Positions 62,774 through 64,000 of a stretch of 64,000 bases of DNA are shown here, in pieces. The notes under the pieces were generated by a model. That model ran no database searches, was not told the DNA's origin, and saw only the letters and a list, made by a program, of their open reading frames with translations. This DNA comes from Myxococcales bacterium (lineage in GTDB: Bacteria > Myxococcota_A > Polyangia > Haliangiales > Haliangiaceae). The position numbers and the translations under genes were made by a program. Location: NCBI GenBank assembly GCA_016720595.1, contig JADKKI010000022.1, positions 124,001 through 188,000 on the forward strand. Reading direction: 5' to 3'. Each line of letters starts with the position of its first letter. Within the stretch, counting starts at the first letter, position 1.

Positions 62774-64000
62774 ATGGTGGAGCCACCCAGGTTAGTTGAC
62801 GAGCGGTTCGAGCTCCAGGCCGAGGTCGGCGCCGGTGGGATGGGGGTCGTGTATCGCGCGTTCGATCGGGCGCGGGGCAACCTCGTGGCCCTCAAGCTCC
62901 ACAACTCCACCTCGGCCACGTCGATCAGCCGGTTCGCCCGCGAAGCCCAGGTGCTCGCGCTGCTGTCCCATCCGAACGTCGTGAAGTACGTGGCACACGG
63001 CGTGCTCGAGGGCGATCGGCTGTACGTCGCCATGGAGTGGGTCGAGGGCGTCACCCTGTTCCAGCAGATGAACGATCGCGGGCTGACGCTGGCCGAGGCG
63101 ATCACCGTCGGGCTCGACGTCGCGGAGGGGCTATCGCACATCCACGACCACGGCATCCTGCATCGCGATCTCAAGCCGAGCAACGTGATGCAGGTGGCGG
63201 GCCGCGCGAAGATCATCGACTTCGGCCTCGCGCGCCGGATGCGTGCGGAGACCAAGCTGACCCAGACCGGCACCGCGATGGGCACGCCCGGTTACATGGC
63301 ACCCGAGCAGATCCGAGGAGGGACGAACCTCGACGTCCGCGTCGACGTGTTCGCGCTCGGCTGCCTGCTCTACGAGTGCGTCGCCGGGGCGATGGCGTTC
63401 CAGGGCCCGAACTGGGTGGCCGTGCAGACCAAGATCCTGCTGAAGCCTGTCCCTCCCCCCTCGGTCTATGGGGTCGCCATCCCGCTCGAGCTCGAGCAGC
63501 TGCTCCTGGCGATGCTGGAGAAGGATCCGGATCGCCGGCCACCGGATGTCGCCACGGTGGCCACACGGCTCCGCGCGCTCGGAGCCCTCGACACGACCGT
63601 CCGGCAGACGTTTGGTGGACCGGTGCCGGTCACGCTGAAGCAGCCGGTCCCGTGGCGCTCGCCCGCGGAGCCGGAGTACCTGGTGCTCGCGCTCACGGCG
63701 GCGGACACGAAGCTGGACCAGCTCGATGCGCTGGTCGCCCCGCTGGGCGCCAAGGTGACTCGTCTCGCCGAGGGTGCGGTCGTGATCCGGATCGAGCCAG
63801 GAGAAGGGGATGCCGCGAAGCGCGCGGCGCAGTGCGCACTTGCAGTTCGCGAGCTCGCCGCGAACTGGCCGATCAACATCGTGCGGAATCGGGAGGGCGC
63901 GATCGACGACGCGACCCAGGAGCTCGCCGCACAGGAGCTCGCGGCGGTGTTCAAGCGCGGCCCGACGGAGATCAAGCTCGATGCGGAGACCGCCGCGCGG
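62774..64000 (+). CDS. Ser/Thr protein kinase, 3' end beyond the window
   Basis: The first 409 codons of a kinase that runs off the window. The kinase domain (12-275) has GAGGMGVVYRA, Lys41, HRDLKPSN (130-137), DFG 149-151 and TPGYMAPEQ. From about 305 on a second domain starts (EYLVLALTAADTKLDQLDALVAPLG, then AEGAVVIRIEPGEGDAAKRAAQCALAVRELA). It resembles the pseudo-cyclase or AAA-linked region of large PknK-like regulators with AAA ATPase and TPR parts. No membrane helix occurs before the break, so it is likely soluble. It is divergent from the GAF-HlyD export gene, with a 66-bp shared gap, and may control that operon. Confidence 0.88.
   Translation, partial: MVEPPRLVDERFELQAEVGAGGMGVVYRAFDRARGNLVALKLHNSTSATSISRFAREAQVLALLSHPNVVKYVAHGVLEGDRLYVAMEWVEGVTLFQQMNDRGLTLAEAITVGLDVAEGLSHIHDHGILHRDLKPSNVMQVAGRAKIIDFGLARRMRAETKLTQTGTAMGTPGYMAPEQIRGGTNLDVRVDVFALGCLLYECVAGAMAFQGPNWVAVQTKILLKPVPPPSVYGVAIPLELEQLLLAMLEKDPDRRPPDVATVATRLRALGALDTTVRQTFGGPVPVTLKQPVPWRSPAEPEYLVLALTAADTKLDQLDALVAPLGAKVTRLAEGAVVIRIEPGEGDAAKRAAQCALAVRELAANWPINIVRNREGAIDDATQELAAQELAAVFKRGPTEIKLDAETAAR

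Overview
The window is 64 kb of very GC-rich DNA whose gene content points to a myxobacterium-like member of Myxococcota, probably near Haliangium/Kofleriaceae. The evidence is five eukaryote-type Ser/Thr kinases with Cys-rich or TPR tails, a myxobacterial-type sigma factor, and about fifteen small, often Cys-rich lipoproteins. MopE-like calcium repeats, a GspN/GspC-type protein and long antisense-open frames typical of such genomes also fit. The taxon is inferred from gene families, not from rRNA. I saw no rRNA, tRNA, CRISPR array or intact transposase. About 54 genes can be supported, several with starts revised from lipoprotein signals, overlaps or ribosome-binding sites.

Layout. 0-12 kb: secreted hydrolases and lipoproteins, a carotenoid oxygenase divergent from its likely TetR regulator with a duplicated operator, a Ser/Thr kinase, an M23 peptidase, an aldonolactone-oxidase-like flavoprotein and a GspN/GspC chimera. 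12-22 kb: gene debris (a duplicated 3' fragment and an outer-membrane protein remnant), a Gly-rich lipoprotein, a 1317-aa BNR-repeat protein with a DUF2071 partner, two envelope proteins and a short Hsp70. 22-24.6 kb: a divergent pair of paralogous ATP-grasp ligases. 26-29 kb: a sigma factor divergent from a kinase that carries a zinc-finger-like N-terminus.

30-40 kb is the most unusual region: a tight minus-strand operon. In transcription order it encodes an N-formylglutamate-amidohydrolase-like enzyme, a GT5 glycogen synthase and a third ATP-grasp ligase of the 22-24 kb family. An S51/class-I-amidotransferase-like protein, an enterochelin-esterase-like hydrolase, a second type of ATP-grasp ligase and a second esterase follow, and then a GCS2-type carboxylate-amine ligase fused to CBS domains. 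Four of the six junctions among the first seven genes are start/stop overlaps or gaps of 4 bp or less. Three ligases, three or four amide/ester hydrolases and a glucan synthase suggest synthesis and turnover of an amide- or ester-linked, possibly glucan-associated metabolite that I cannot identify. A decayed amino-acid-activating (class II synthetase-like) gene lies just beyond it.

40-64 kb: lipoproteins, a split ArsA-type ATPase pair, a SEC-C protein, an HExxH lipoprotein, an orphan TRAP binding protein, OmpA and outer-membrane proteins, an ice-binding-like (DUF3494) lipoprotein, two convergent kinases, a GIDE-domain membrane protein, dodecin and an IgGFc-binding/MopE lipoprotein. The last 8 kb holds an overlapping export operon (GAF-HlyD fusion adaptor, C39-peptidase ABC exporter, lipoprotein adaptor, di-heme cytochrome), divergent from a kinase that runs off the window.
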